From Bacillus_BD sp050389805 (lineage in GTDB: Bacteria; Bacillota; Bacilli; Bacillales; Cytobacillaceae), in NCBI RefSeq assembly GCF_050389805.1, contig NZ_CP130945.1:2170001-2234000 (forward strand): a stretch of DNA of 64,000 nt, given 5' to 3'. Each line of letters starts with the position of its first letter. Position 1 is the stretch's first letter. A program made the translations under genes and the position numbers. The notes beneath the pieces were generated by a model. That model searched no databases and was not told the DNA's origin. It saw nothing but the letters and a program-made list of their open reading frames with translations. Of this stretch, positions 8,619 to 18,431 are shown piece by piece.

Positions 8619-10001
8619 TTGTTTAAAAAAACAACATTATCGATTTTGCTTGCAGCTAGTCTTTCTGTAGGGGCCACTCCAGCATGGGCGGCACCAAAAG
8701 AAAATCTACAATCCGATCAAGCATTTGACAATAGAATTGTGAAACGGATTAAAGTAGACAACATTTATAACCATATTGTTAAGCTTTCAGAGAATCCACG
8801 TGTTGCCGGAACACCAGGTGAAGACGCCGCAGTTGAATACATAAAAAGTCAATTTGAGTCTTATGGATATGACACGGAAGTGCAACCATTCGAGATTTAT
8901 AGTTACACAGCTCCTAGTTTAATAGAATTAAAGGTTGATGGGATGAACTTTGAACAGGCACCACTCGACTTTAGCTATGGTGTAAATGGGGAGGTTACAG
9001 CGGACCTTGTTGACGCTGGGTTAGGAGCGACAAGTGATTTTGCGGAAAAAGATGTTGAAGGAAAGATTGCATTAATTGAGCGTGGTGGGTTTAGCTTTGC
9101 AGAGAAAATCTTAAACGCCTCTAAAGCAGGAGCAGCAGGTGTCATTATTTATAACAACACGGATGGTGTCCTTAATGGAACTCTTGGTGAACCTAATGAT
9201 AAATATGTTCCGGCTGTAGCGATCACACAAGAACAAGGAACCGAATTAAAAGAACGTTTGGAAAATGGTGAAACCGTAACGGCCACTTTAAAAATAGAAG
9301 GAGCTGAAACAGACAAGGCCATTTCTCATAACGTAGTTGCTACGAAAGAAGCAACCCATAAATCTACAAATCAATTGATTCTTGTGGGGGCACATCATGA
9401 TTCTGTAGATGGGGCGCCAGGGGCTAATGATGATGCATCCGGTACAGCGACTGTACTTGAGTTGGCACGAGTATTTGCGAATGCGCCAACCGATACGGAT
9501 ATTCGTTTTGTCACTTTTGGCGCTGAGGAAAATGGATTATTAGGATCCTATGAATTTGTAGAAAGAATGACACAGGAAGACTATGATCGAACAGTTGGTA
9601 TGTTCCAAATGGATATGGTTGGAAGTAAGGATGCCGGCGACTTAATTATGTACACGACTGATGGTGATAAAAATACTGTCACGGATTTAGGGGCAGCGGC
9701 TGGTGCACGCTTATCCAAGACGGGAGAAGCAACAGCTTATGGAATGCAAGGGCGAAGTGACCACGTTCCATTTTCAGAAATTGGACTTCCTTCAGCGTTA
9801 TTTATCCATGCGCCAGTTGAACCATGGTATCATTCACCAGAAGATACGATCGACAAAATTAGTAAAGAAAAACTAAAGGAAGTATCGAATATTGTTGGAG
9901 CTGCTGTTTATCAAGTGGCTCGCCCAGATACTCCGGCATTAGAGAAGGCAAAAGTTGCACCAAAAGAAGTCGATTATGATTTTGAGGAAAGAGAACTATA
10001 A
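8619..10001 (+). CDS. Secreted M28 aminopeptidase with PA domain
   Basis: 460 residues from a TTG start with AAAGAGGAGG upstream. Signal peptide to about residue 25 (LSVGATPAWAA). Protease-associated domain about 125-215 (IALIERGGFSFAEKILNASK). M28 catalytic domain about 245-440 with co-catalytic zinc ligands in GAHHDSV, GANDDASG, AEENGLLGS, FQMDMVG and EPWYHSPEDT. Related to B. subtilis YwaD-type leucyl aminopeptidases, which release N-terminal residues from peptides outside the cell. Followed by a strong terminator, so monocistronic. A shorter M28 enzyme lies at 49578-50537. Confidence 0.92.
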   Translation: MFKKTTLSILLAASLSVGATPAWAAPKENLQSDQAFDNRIVKRIKVDNIYNHIVKLSENPRVAGTPGEDAAVEYIKSQFESYGYDTEVQPFEIYSYTAPSLIELKVDGMNFEQAPLDFSYGVNGEVTADLVDAGLGATSDFAEKDVEGKIALIERGGFSFAEKILNASKAGAAGVIIYNNTDGVLNGTLGEPNDKYVPAVAITQEQGTELKERLENGETVTATLKIEGAETDKAISHNVVATKEATHKSTNQLILVGAHHDSVDGAPGANDDASGTATVLELARVFANAPTDTDIRFVTFGAEENGLLGSYEFVERMTQEDYDRTVGMFQMDMVGSKDAGDLIMYTTDGDKNTVTDLGAAAGARLSKTGEATAYGMQGRSDHVPFSEIGLPSALFIHAPVEPWYHSPEDTIDKISKEKLKEVSNIVGAAVYQVARPDTPALEKAKVAPKEVDYDFEEREL

Positions 10002-10087
10002 TAAATGTTTTTTGCAACTGCACATGCAAAGCGTCTGCTACACTATCAGCAGATATTACCGATGTAGTAAAACACTAAGTTATTGAC

Positions 10088-10132
10088 CTTCTGAATTTGA
10101 ATTTAAATCAAATTCAGAAGGTCTTTTATTTC
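10088..10132 (+). terminator. Strong terminator
   Basis: GACCTTCTGAATTTGA / TCAAATTCAGAAGGTC stem with TTTTATTT tail. Confidence 0.8.
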
Positions 10133-10237
10133 GGAATCAATCGGATTATCAGCTTTCGTAAAAAATGACAAGAGACTACTACTTTATCTTATTTATTATT
10201 ATTTTGGATATTTAATAATCACCATAAAATTCACATT

Positions 10238-10445
10238 TCATTCTACTCGTTTTTGGCGTGCGTCATATTCATATTCTTGCTTCCCTTCAAGCAAATCTAA
10301 ATAGTGTGTTGATAGAGTTTGAAGGTTATCAAAAATACCTTTAAATACTGTAAGGAAGTTTTCTAAATCCCCTACTTCGTTATCAAATGTATTGATTTAG
10401 AATTGTGGTTCTAAATCATTGTTTAAAGAGTAACGACAAAATGTA
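10238..10445 (-). pseudogene. C-terminal fragment of an unrecognised protein
   Basis: Reverse strand encodes RYSLNNDLEPQF, a stop, then INTFDNEVGDLENFLTVFKG and LLEGKQEYEYDARQKRVE before TGA. Helical, acidic, with an in-frame stop. No start codon region is left. Family not recognised. Confidence 0.35.
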
Positions 10446-10446
10446 A

Positions 10447-10575
10447 CCAGTTTAATGATAAATGGGCTTTACAAACAATCAAAAAAATGATTAAGGAACA
10501 TGTGTATACAGATCAACATGATGTTGTCATACTAGATGGTTTTGGGATGAGTTCGGTGGTCAATAAACTACAATG
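10447..10575 (+). pseudogene. Fragment of an unrecognised protein
   Basis: Open frame without start: NQFNDKWALQTIKKMIKEHV followed by DQHDVVILDGFGMSSVVNKL and a stop. A similar CAGTTTAATGATGAATGGGC string occurs at 14130, which suggests decayed copies of one family. Confidence 0.3.
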
Positions 10576-10747
10576 AATCTTAGGGAAAAGAGTACCAAAG
10601 ATGTTGAGAAACCATCTGCAGTTTCAAAAAAGGGAAAGACTGGTGATTTTCATGATATCCATGGAACACCATTCAAATCATCTTGGCTTGAATCACTTCT
10701 GGAAATCTTTGCGGTCTTTACATGTGTGGATAAAAATCCGACTTACC

Positions 10748-10771
10748 AGAAGCCATCAATAAATGGCTTCT
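10748..10771. terminator. Hairpin downstream of the DUF4352 gene
   Basis: AGAAGCCAT / ATGGCTTCT stem at the 3' side of the minus-strand gene. Confidence 0.5.
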
Positions 10772-10775
10772 GAAA

Positions 10776-11357
10776 CTATTTCAATTTAACTGTCTTATAT
10801 TCTCCACCGGACCATCCTAATCCTGATGAGAGTTGCAAATCGTAAGTGGCTAGATCGGCAGGTACCTCAAATACAATTTTTCCTTCTCTGGACATTTGAG
10901 GATTAACCTCTTCTAGGAACAAATTAGCATCTCCTAGTAACATCATAATATCTCCATCCTGCATTGGTTTAAATTCGTTTCCTCCCGATTTAATTCTAAA
11001 TAGTCCCGCATCGACCATTCGAGCCTCTGAATCAAGATTTTTTACAGAATAATCAACGACAATAAATTTTCCTGTTGTTGTTTTACTGTCTATAAATTGA
11101 TTATCGCTTTTAATTTCATTTGTCTCACTTGAGCCCTTGACTACATATTCAAAATCTCCAGTCTTAACTGGCTGACCGACACTTAAAAGTTCTTCTTTTG
11201 TTTCTTCTTCCTTTGCGGAGGTATCACCTTGTTCTTCTACCTGTTGCTCTGTACCCGTATCTTCATCACCACCACCACAAGATGCGATTCCAATGATTAT
11301 AATTATTAGTATCCAAAACCACCAACGCTTCCAAATCGGTTTTCTTTCTTTAGCCAA
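10776..11357 (-). CDS. DUF4352 domain membrane-anchored protein
   Basis: 193 residues from a TTG start with AAAGGAGG upstream. N-terminal basic patch and one hydrophobic helix (WWFWILIIIIIGIASCG; the Cys could be a lipobox-like site), an acidic linker about 32-60, then a DUF4352/immunoglobulin-like domain about 60-193 (VGQPVKTGDFEYVV, GKFIVVDYSVKN, GKIVFEVP). Such domains are extracytoplasmic, with unknown ligand. Single gene. Confidence 0.75.
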   Translation of the reverse strand: MAKERKPIWKRWWFWILIIIIIGIASCGGGDEDTGTEQQVEEQGDTSAKEEETKEELLSVGQPVKTGDFEYVVKGSSETNEIKSDNQFIDSKTTTGKFIVVDYSVKNLDSEARMVDAGLFRIKSGGNEFKPMQDGDIMMLLGDANLFLEEVNPQMSREGKIVFEVPADLATYDLQLSSGLGWSGGEYKTVKLK

Positions 11358-11915
11358 ATATAAAACCTCCTTTCAACGTTATTATGGTTTTATACAAATT
11401 GCATTATGCGCCACCAAAAAAACCATCCTAAGATGACTACTTCACTTGCTTTTGTAAAAAGCTCCTTTCACTGAGATCGATGTACATATACAGCTAACTA
11501 ATCTGCTTCGATAGTTTGAGTGCAATTTCTCATTAATTATTGGTTCGGGTTCAAATACAGAAACAAATAGAATAAGGTTGTAGGTCCACTTTAAGATAAG
11601 CAAGCTCTTTATGTTTATTTTGAACAGTCAATGTATGAATTCCTTTTTATTTTGGGCAGACTTTACCGATCGATGAAACTGCTTTATTAGCTTAAAAAGA
11701 ATTGAGTAATCATCGCGAACGCAGTTTAATATGGTAGATTTTGCTGTGCCAAAAAAATTCCCCAGTACCTTTTCGCAAGGATGTTTCAATCTTCTATTTT
11801 TTGTAATTTAAAAATCTGGGCATATGTAGGAGTATATCAGAGAACTATAACACCTAGAAAAACTTAATTGTTTTTAAACACCTAGCCGAAATTTAGACAA
11901 AGGGGACAAGATACT
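11358..11915. other. Intergenic region without a clear feature
   Basis: The reverse strand near 11580-11640 reads GIHTLTVQNKHKELAYLKVD in an open stretch, possibly a coding remnant. Nothing else is supported. Confidence 0.3.
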
Positions 11916-12911
11916 TTGAATAAATTCGATGAAGAAAGTTTTGAAGAATCGTTTGAACAAGAAATGAATAACGTAAATCAACAGTTGGACAAAGAAATTA
12001 TCTTTGCAATGATTGGTGACGTTAATGCAGGAAAATCCTCTACAATAAACCGAATAATTGGCGATGAAGTAGCATCTGTTGGATCGGAACCAGGAGAAAC
12101 AATAATAGTTAATAAATATAAATACAAAGACAAGATAATTTTCGCAGATACACCAGGGTTAGATGATATTAATAATAAAAATTCAGAAGAAACTATCAGA
12201 TTTTTCAAAGAGGCAGACATAATATTATTTTTCCTAAACGCTGCAGGTACTGTATTCTCAGAAGGTGAGAAAAAGCACTTTCAAAACATCAGTAAAATTA
12301 ATAAAAAGGTTATAATTGTTATGAACAAAATTGATGCTGCTGAAAATATACCAAATCTTGTTAAATATGTACAAGATAAAACGAATTACGACTATAAAGT
12401 TGTACCAATATCTTCGAAGACAGGCGAAAATATTGAAATGCTGAGAAATGCAATAGTGGACATCCTAAAGGATGTAAAAAAAGATATTCTTTTCGCTAAA
12501 CATATTAAGGAAAAATCATCAATAGCTAACAAATGGATAGTAGCTGCAGCAACAACTGCCGCTGGAATAGGAGCCTCACCAATTCCTGGTTCAGATGTAG
12601 TTCCAATAACAGGTATTCAGGTTGGTCTAATGGTAAAATTAGCAACATTATATGAAAAGCCTTTAACTAAGGATAGAGCAAGGGAGTTAGCAATAGCAAC
12701 GTTTACTGGCAATATAGGAAAAAGTTTATTCAGACAAGCTATTAAGTTTATTCCTGGTGCTGGGTCTATAGTTGGTGCAAGTATTGCAGGGAGTATGACC
12801 TTTGGATTGGGATATGCAATTAAGTATGCTTATGAAAATAATATTGAACTTAATGCCGATATATTAAAAACTTTATCTAAAACATATATGAAAGAAAAAG
12901 AGGACATATAA
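11916..12911 (+). CDS. Era/YfjP-like GTPase with C-terminal DUF697 domain
   Basis: 331 residues from a TTG start. GTPase domain about 28-200 with P-loop GDVNAGKSS, switch/G3 DTPG and G4 NKID; SSKTGENI matches G5. C-terminal about 200-331 is DUF697-like with two Gly/Ala-rich hydrophobic hairpins (AAATTAAGIGASPIPGSDVV and FIPGAGSIVGASIAGSMTFG), suggesting membrane association. The architecture resembles a group of bacterial dynamin/Era-related GTPases of unknown role. Very AT-rich, single gene, followed by a terminator. Its ribosome site AAAGGGGACAAG is adequate. Confidence 0.8.
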   Translation: MNKFDEESFEESFEQEMNNVNQQLDKEIIFAMIGDVNAGKSSTINRIIGDEVASVGSEPGETIIVNKYKYKDKIIFADTPGLDDINNKNSEETIRFFKEADIILFFLNAAGTVFSEGEKKHFQNISKINKKVIIVMNKIDAAENIPNLVKYVQDKTNYDYKVVPISSKTGENIEMLRNAIVDILKDVKKDILFAKHIKEKSSIANKWIVAAATTAAGIGASPIPGSDVVPITGIQVGLMVKLATLYEKPLTKDRARELAIATFTGNIGKSLFRQAIKFIPGAGSIVGASIAGSMTFGLGYAIKYAYENNIELNADILKTLSKTYMKEKEDI

Positions 12912-13049
12912 AGACACGAGATACAAGGGATATAAAGCATTATCGAGATAAATTTTGGTACAAAGTCATGGTAATGATTTGAGGTTACTATTGAACATAC
13001 TGCCAAAGCAAAATCAATTAACGTATTTTCATAAGTTTTGTAAAAGACA

Positions 13050-13078
13050 AAACCCCTACAAACCAATTGTAGGGGTTT
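13050..13078 (+). terminator. Terminator after the GTPase gene
   Basis: AAACCCCTACAA / TTGTAGGGGTTT stem with short loop. Confidence 0.8.
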
Positions 13079-13122
13079 AAATTAACTTTAAGGGTTTAAT
13101 ATTTAAAAGGAATTTAGATATC

Positions 13123-13295
13123 TTTGCAGAACAATGCTGGACCAACGGGAAATTGTTCGACTCGGGATATGGTTATCCAGCAATGAAACAATCCGCATCC
13201 TCCCACGTTTATGGTGAATTATACTCTGTAACGGATACCGAATTGTTGCGGTCTAGGTATTTGCATCGGAACCCACAGAATAATATTGTGGTTGT
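13123..13295 (+). pseudogene. Gamma-glutamylcyclotransferase-like fragment (AIG2/YtfP fold)
   Basis: Open stretch without start or natural end: FAEQCWTNGKLFDSGYGYPA then SSHVYGELYSVTDTELLRS. The GxLFD-GYGYPA and VYGELY motifs match gamma-glutamylcyclotransferase-like proteins. Both ends are missing. Confidence 0.55.
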
Positions 13296-13518
13296 CATAA
13301 ATTTAAAAGGTAGTTCTTGATCTTACTTCGAATGTGACATGCGATCCATTCATACATATCTTCTAAAAGAGACTTACGTTTAGGTTAACATTTTGACTTC
13401 ATAGCCATAATAAATTCCAACGTTAAAAAAGAAGAATTAAAGTTACCCTTTACCAATACCACGCACCTGCTGCAAAGAAATTTAGGCGATATACATTTAT
13501 AAAACAGGAGGGCTGCGT

Positions 13519-14001
13519 ATGAAATTTACAATAGAGTATATACCACTGAACAAAATCAAACCTGACTTATCCCTGAAAATCACAAAGCACATGAAGAAAC
13601 TTCAGAGGTTAATGTGGGACTGCATGATGTATGTTTTGGTTGTGAAAAAAAATTACAAGGATGGTAGCTATATCATTGTTAGCGGTGAAGAACGATTCGA
13701 AACCCTTAAAAAACACACCAAAAATATTTATGCTCCATGTATTGTAGATAAAAGTGATTCCACCAGAATGATATCGTGGTTATATCGTTTGAGATTACGG
13801 CACAAACAACCCTTAGATGACTTTCCTTTAGCGCCAACCAGTTGGTTAATCGTTCGATCCTTTTTGAAACAAGAGCCTCGTTTTCAAAAACTATCCCGAT
13901 CTGAACAAATAAGGGTGCTGCGTATAGCGGCATTTTACAAAAAAACCGTGATTTATACCATGAACAAGACAGTGGCTGAAATTCTAAGAAGTAAACAATA
14001 A
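13519..14001 (+). CDS. ParB/Srx-like N-terminal domain protein
   Basis: 160 residues, GGAGGGCTGCGT before ATG. The opening EYIPLNKIKPDLSLKITKHM and the IIVSGEERFETLKKH segment correspond to the ParB/sulfiredoxin-like fold (the G-E-x-R-F box). The C-terminal half (residues 80-160) is basic and helical and could bind DNA. No ParA is nearby and no parS-like site was recognised, so a partitioning role is unlikely. Probably a stand-alone regulatory or nuclease-like member. Confidence 0.6.
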   Translation: MKFTIEYIPLNKIKPDLSLKITKHMKKLQRLMWDCMMYVLVVKKNYKDGSYIIVSGEERFETLKKHTKNIYAPCIVDKSDSTRMISWLYRLRLRHKQPLDDFPLAPTSWLIVRSFLKQEPRFQKLSRSEQIRVLRIAAFYKKTVIYTMNKTVAEILRSKQ

Positions 14002-14175
14002 TGTGTGACTGTCTTTTTTTGATTTAAAAATGTAATAACAGTGCACTAGAGCCTTAATATATTGATTAAAGTTTGGAACAAAATGATCACGGACAACGTT
14101 GGAAGTAAAATGTTTCGATTCCCAATATTAAACAGTTTAATGATGAATGGGCTATAAATCATATAGAAATCGTTT

Positions 14176-14218
14176 GGGAGCGTTAATGGGATCTTTTATT
14201 ATTAACGCTCTTTTTTTG
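14176..14218 (+). terminator. Hairpin with long T-run
   Basis: GAGCGTTAAT / ATTAACGCTC stem followed by TTTTTTT. It lies just before an array module. Confidence 0.8.
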
Positions 14219-14221
14219 TCT

Positions 14222-14295
14222 GTACTAACGGGTAACTTTTTCTTCTGTAAGAAGCATAAATGCTCTTCAACAATCGGGCCAGATAATTGAATAAC
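14222..14295 (+). repeat. Array module (M2+M3)
   Basis: ACTAACGGGTAACTTTTTCT then TTCAACAATCGGGCCAGATA and ATTGAATAAC. Confidence 0.7.
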
Positions 14296-14446
14296 TTATT
14301 TAAAGAAAAATTGTTATGGATTAAGAGATCGTGATAACTTTCACTTAAACGAAAGGGAAGATTAGTTTAATAAAATCACCTTATTTGGTAATATATAGGG
14401 AATAAAAATGTAAAAAAGAAATTTATTAAGAGGTGGCTAAATAATA

Positions 14447-14869
14447 ATGACAACAAATAAAAAATTAGGTGAAAGTAAGAAGTTGTCTGGTCCTGAACAA
14501 GTAGCAGAATTTATGAACAACCTTGAACATCCATTTAAAGAAGAAATAGAAGAGGTTCGAAGTATCATTTTAAGCACTGATGATAAAATTACTGAACATA
14601 TTAAATGGAATGCCCCTAGTTTCTGTTATGAAGGTGAAGACCGAATTACATTTAATCTTCATGGAAAAGGATTTATTCGACTTGTATTTCATTGTGGTGC
14701 TAAGGTAAAAGACAGAAAGACCAATGAACCTCTGATTGTAGATCCTAGTGGTATATTAGAATGGAAAGCAGTAGACAGAGCTATGATGAAATTTACTGAT
14801 AAAAATGACGTTAAAGCTAAAGAAGAAAAGCTTAGAGAAATAATAACAAAGTGGCTCAAAGTTATTTAA
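14447..14869 (+). CDS. DUF1801 (YdhG-like) domain protein
   Basis: 140 residues, AGAGGTGG upstream. KLSGPEQVAEFMNNLEHPFK, EHIKWNAPSFCYEGEDRITF and FIRLVFHCGAKVKDRKTNEP are typical of DUF1801, a small alpha/beta fold of unknown molecular function also found in YdhG and Fra-like proteins. It is preceded and followed by array modules, so it looks like one cassette. Confidence 0.85.
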   Translation: MTTNKKLGESKKLSGPEQVAEFMNNLEHPFKEEIEEVRSIILSTDDKITEHIKWNAPSFCYEGEDRITFNLHGKGFIRLVFHCGAKVKDRKTNEPLIVDPSGILEWKAVDRAMMKFTDKNDVKAKEEKLREIITKWLKVI

Positions 14870-14888
14870 GATGGATGATGCCCCTTCT

Positions 14889-14988
14889 TCCATTAACGGG
14901 TAGCTTTAGTGAATAAAGAATTAATTGATTTTAAGATTGGGATTATGTTTTAGTTATTCCATTATAGGGCCAGATTGTGGAATAACCT
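14889..14988 (+). repeat. Array module (M2+M3)
   Basis: CATTAACGGGTAGCTTTAGT and, after 45 bp, ATTCCATTATAGGGCCAGAT with TGTGGAATAACC. Follows the DUF1801 cassette. Confidence 0.65.
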
Positions 14989-15056
14989 TTAAGGGAATGG
15001 ATATTTATGTTAGAAGCTCGTAATTTCATCATAGAGCTTGGTAACTAAATAGAAAA

Positions 15057-15534
15057 TGCGAATCTTCATTAATAATCACCTCTCTGTTCGCAGGATCTGC
15101 ACCATGCCCCTCAATAATAACTTCATCTACTTTTTCCATCCAATAAACGCCACCGATGATATTATTCCGTATAAGAAGATGCCATTTCTAGTGGTGCTCT
15201 TTCTGGGCTTGAATAAAAACCGCCACGTGCTGATAATAAGATATACTTCTTATCCGTCATTAATCCAATTTCCTGACCTTTTTCATTAAACTTAAATGAA
15301 TAACCAGTATCGTAATCAATAAATGATTGTTTACGCTGTTGGAATCGTTAAGTTCCATAAAGGGAACGCAAATACGACTACGTCTACTGGTGTTAACGCT
15401 TCACGTGATTTCGTTACCGCTTCAAGCAATGCACTTTCGATTGAAGTTAGTTCCTCACCTGTTTCTAATTTAGCATAGGCATTGAACAAATCTTGACCTA
15501 AATGAGGCATATTTGCTTCGAATTTCACAAGTGA
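15057..15534 (-). pseudogene. FMN-dependent NADH:quinone/azoreductase (AzoR-like) remnant
   Basis: Minus-strand frames joined across shifts give EANMPHLGQDLFNAYAKLET, VVVFAFPLWNLTIP, SFIDYDTGYSFKFNEKGQEI and LMTDKKYILLSARGGFYSSP. These correspond in order to the AzoR flavodoxin-like family (PLWN flavin loop, ARGG loop). The N-terminal third is missing and the frame is broken at about 15350 and again near 15165. Confidence 0.75.
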
Positions 15535-15547
15535 AGAAAGGGTAAAT

Positions 15548-15778
15548 TTGGATAAAGAATATTTTTCATTATTTATGAATTTAAAAAAACTTGATGAAGC
15601 ATTCAAATTAATCAAACAGTTGGTAGGTCTTTCTAATCTAACGTTATTAAAGATAGAAACAGAAGAAATAAAGTCAACTGAACACCATGACGAACCCAAT
15701 ATACTCAACCGCTTCACGGAAGAAGAAACAACTTTTCTAAAAAACGCTTTTGCCTATATGTCAAAGGTACAAGAATGA
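15548..15778 (+). CDS. Hypothetical 76-residue protein
   Basis: TTG start with AAAGGG upstream; polar, helical, Lys/Glu-rich (NLKKLDEAFKLIKQL, TEEETTFLKNAFAYM). It begins exactly where similarity to AzoR ends on the other strand. It may be a small real gene or a fragment; no family recognised. Confidence 0.35.
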   Translation: MDKEYFSLFMNLKKLDEAFKLIKQLVGLSNLTLLKIETEEIKSTEHHDEPNILNRFTEEETTFLKNAFAYMSKVQE

Positions 15779-16165
15779 TTAATCGGGTAACCGAGAAAAA
15801 CAGTACACCAATGACTGAAGATAAATTTCGTAATATCTGCATATACAGTTCATTTAAGGAGGTTTTAGTTGGTTCAAGAAATTTTCCAAAAGGTTAATTT
15901 AGGTTTGGAATAAAGTTTGATCAAAACTATCCCGCTAACACGCATTTTTCGTTAAATAAATTTATTACTTAATATTCGAATAACGCTAAATCAGATATTC
16001 GTGGGATTGCGGATGGGATCTGTTCAAATTATTTAAAGATTTCAAAGTGGAACCGTTAAATTTGATAGGGATAACCAATGCAGGAAGTGTTAGTCTATAA
16101 AGTAGAACAAAATCAAATACTGAAGACTTTAGGTGATTAAAAATAAGCTATTAGAGGTGGTTAAA
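15779..16165. other. Intergenic and leader region of the two-component operon
   Basis: No gene seen. An AGAGGTGG ribosome site at about 16153 positions a TTG start for the response regulator. I could not identify a clear sigma-A promoter. Confidence 0.35.
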
Positions 16166-16867
16166 TTGTCTTTTAGGAATATCCTAATTGTTGATGATCA
16201 TATAGAAATTATACAATTGATGACTGATTTTCTAGAAATGGAAAACTACAATGTTTATAGTGCTAAAAATGCTAAAGAGGCAGAATCCCTTTTAAGTCAA
16301 GTGAAATTAGATTGTGTTATTTTAGACATTATGATGCCCGGGATAGACGGTTTTGCACTTTGTAAGAGGATCCGAAAAGAATCAGAAGTTCCTATTATAT
16401 TTTTAAGTGCATATCAAACCGATGCAGATAAAATAAGAGGTCTTACGCTTGGAGCTGATGATTACATTGTCAAAACTGCTAGTCCAAGCGAAATAGTGGC
16501 AAGGGTCAAGGCACTTGAAAGACGAATTGGTATGTATTTACGGAAAGCCAAAGAATCACAGAGAGTTTTATCTGTCGATCAACTTGAATTAAATCAAGAT
16601 TCAAGGTCAGTGAAAGCAGCGAATAAAGAAGTTGAACTAACGACAATCGAGTTTGATTTGCTACAATACTTCATGGAAAATGAAGGGAATGTGCTAACAT
16701 ACGAGCAAATCATCGAAAGAATATGGAATGACGAGGTAACGGGCTTCCATAGTGTACGCGTCCATGTTGCAAACTTAAGAGAAAAGTTAGCTCCTTTTTC
16801 ATCTGTTCCTGAGATAAAAACAGTTAGATCAGTTGGATACCAATTGCTTAAAAGAGCGAGAGGATAA
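16166..16867 (+). CDS. OmpR-family response regulator
   Basis: 233 residues from the TTG behind AGAGGTGG; an upstream in-frame ATG lacks a site. Receiver domain 1-120 with acidic pocket VDDH, phospho-acceptor Asp in VILDIMMPG (about residue 54) and Lys in IVKTAS. C-terminal winged helix about 135-230 (LTTIEFDLLQYFMENEGNVL, SVRVHVANLREKL). The gene ends 3 bases before the kinase start, so they are co-transcribed. Its likely target is the ABC transporter downstream (see 18399-18431). Confidence 0.92.
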   Translation: MSFRNILIVDDHIEIIQLMTDFLEMENYNVYSAKNAKEAESLLSQVKLDCVILDIMMPGIDGFALCKRIRKESEVPIIFLSAYQTDADKIRGLTLGADDYIVKTASPSEIVARVKALERRIGMYLRKAKESQRVLSVDQLELNQDSRSVKAANKEVELTTIEFDLLQYFMENEGNVLTYEQIIERIWNDEVTGFHSVRVHVANLREKLAPFSSVPEIKTVRSVGYQLLKRARG

Positions 16868-16870
16868 AAG

Positions 16871-18265
16871 ATGACAAAGTTAAGTTTTAGGGTATTTATC
16901 TTATTGAGTCTAGTTATTATAATTTCTGTACCAATCTTTCTAACGAGGGCAGCTTCGAGTCTAATAGGCGTATTGTCATCTAAAGAGAATCAAACATACG
17001 ATTCAGACTTGTGGATACAGGAAAATATATTAGATGTAGAGAAGATAGAGTTCTACAATGACGAATGGAGGGATCAATTAAAAGCAAAAGCAGAAAAAGA
17101 TAAATTTGAATTGCTAATTATTTTCGAAGATGGAGAATCGCTCTATACCAAGGGTATAAGAGAGCCTAAAAATACGTCTTTACTAATTGAAAGTGACCGA
17201 GCCCTTTCAGGAAATCTTTTTAAACATTATTATTTTGGTCTAGATCATTATAATATTTATTCAGACAGTTCGTTAATTGCATCAGTGTATTTGAGCTTTC
17301 CTAGACCTGCAGAAGAACAACTTAAAAGCACGAACTATGACTTCATCATATACATTAGTACATTTTCTATAATTGCGATACTCTTTATATTATTTCTGCA
17401 AGTAAATTTAATGAAGCCATTACGCTCTATAAATGAATCTTCACAGCTTATATCGAATGGGACATATAATGTAAACTTACCAAGTTCCCATATTAAAGAA
17501 ATGAACTATACCACTAATGCCTTTATTGAAATGGCAAAAAAACTTAAACTATCAAAAGAAAATAATGAACGTTTAGAAGATGAAAGAAAGCTTTTTGTGT
17601 CTTCCATCGTTCATGATTTAAGGACACCGATTTTTTCATTACGAGGTTTTTTGGAAGGCTTAACAAAGGGAATAGTTAAAAATGAATCAAAGAAAATGCT
17701 ATATTTAGAAATGAGTATGAAACAAGCAAATCATCTGAATGAATTGGTTACGTCTTTAGCTAATTATGCAAATATTGAAGGTCAAATTAAACTCGAAGAA
17801 ATAACAGTATTTCAAGTTAACGATGTGATGGTCGATTTAAAACAGATGTTATTTTTTAACATCTCAGAGAAAGAACTTACGCTGCAAGTTAATAATCTAA
17901 CAAGCCAATCTATCGCTGGTGATTATGTTTTGCTAAAAAGAGCATTCGAAAATGTGCTTGTCAATTGTATACGTCATAGCACGCTAAAAGATAAAATTGA
18001 AGTGTTCATTAGAGATAGTGAAGGATTTATCGAAACTATGATTCGAGACAATGGAAAAGGGTTTGCCGAAGAGGATTTAGAGCATCTATTCAAACCATTT
18101 TATAAAGGAGAAGAAGAAAAGTTCAGTACAAGTCAAAGAATGGGTTTAGGTTTAACAATTGCACAAGTAATTATTCAGAAGCATAATGGTACAATCCAAG
18201 CCTCTAATGATGATGAAAAAGGTGCTAAAATCGTCGTGAAACTACCGAAAAACACTTCGAAATAA
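16871..18265 (+). CDS. Membrane sensor histidine kinase
   Basis: 464 residues. TM helices about 7-28 and 157-178 enclose a roughly 125-residue extracytoplasmic sensor. HAMP about 180-230, then HisKA with phosphoacceptor in SIVHDLRTPIFSLRG (His about 248) and HATPase with N box ENVLVNCIRHS, G1 DNGKGF and G2 GLGLTIAQ. Complete, unlike the remnant at 2.8-3.3 kb. Partner of the response regulator immediately upstream. The signal is unknown; the neighbouring MacB/FtsX-like exporter suggests envelope stress or peptide antibiotics. Confidence 0.92.
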   Translation: MTKLSFRVFILLSLVIIISVPIFLTRAASSLIGVLSSKENQTYDSDLWIQENILDVEKIEFYNDEWRDQLKAKAEKDKFELLIIFEDGESLYTKGIREPKNTSLLIESDRALSGNLFKHYYFGLDHYNIYSDSSLIASVYLSFPRPAEEQLKSTNYDFIIYISTFSIIAILFILFLQVNLMKPLRSINESSQLISNGTYNVNLPSSHIKEMNYTTNAFIEMAKKLKLSKENNERLEDERKLFVSSIVHDLRTPIFSLRGFLEGLTKGIVKNESKKMLYLEMSMKQANHLNELVTSLANYANIEGQIKLEEITVFQVNDVMVDLKQMLFFNISEKELTLQVNNLTSQSIAGDYVLLKRAFENVLVNCIRHSTLKDKIEVFIRDSEGFIETMIRDNGKGFAEEDLEHLFKPFYKGEEEKFSTSQRMGLGLTIAQVIIQKHNGTIQASNDDEKGAKIVVKLPKNTSK

Positions 18266-18281
18266 CAGAATTATTAAAAAT

Positions 18282-18311
18282 GCCGAAGGGAATGGGTTCC
18301 TTCGGTTTTTA
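18282..18311 (+). terminator. Terminator of the two-component operon
   Basis: CCGAAGGGAA / TTCCTTCGG stem with TTTTT. Confidence 0.8.
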
Positions 18312-18398
18312 TTATGGAGTTCTACATTCTTCGAAGAAAAGTGAAGGAGAATTGTTAGGGATATCGTCAAATTGCACTATATTTATTAGGTCTAGTAA

Positions 18399-18431
18399 TT
18401 TCTTTATAAAATGATGATGTTTCTTTATAAA
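18399..18431 (+). promoter_or_regulatory. Direct repeat, probable response-regulator binding site
   Basis: TTTCTTTATAAA occurs twice, 21 bp start to start (two helical turns), as expected for tandem binding by an OmpR-type dimer. A TATAAT at 18472-18477 follows at a distance that places the repeat upstream of -35. The -35 itself is poor, fitting an activated promoter for the ABC genes. Confidence 0.55.

Noticed and set aside
13519..14001. Plasmid or phage partition locus from the ParB-like protein
   Set aside because: No ParA, no parS-like site and no replication gene nearby; the protein is short and stands alone.
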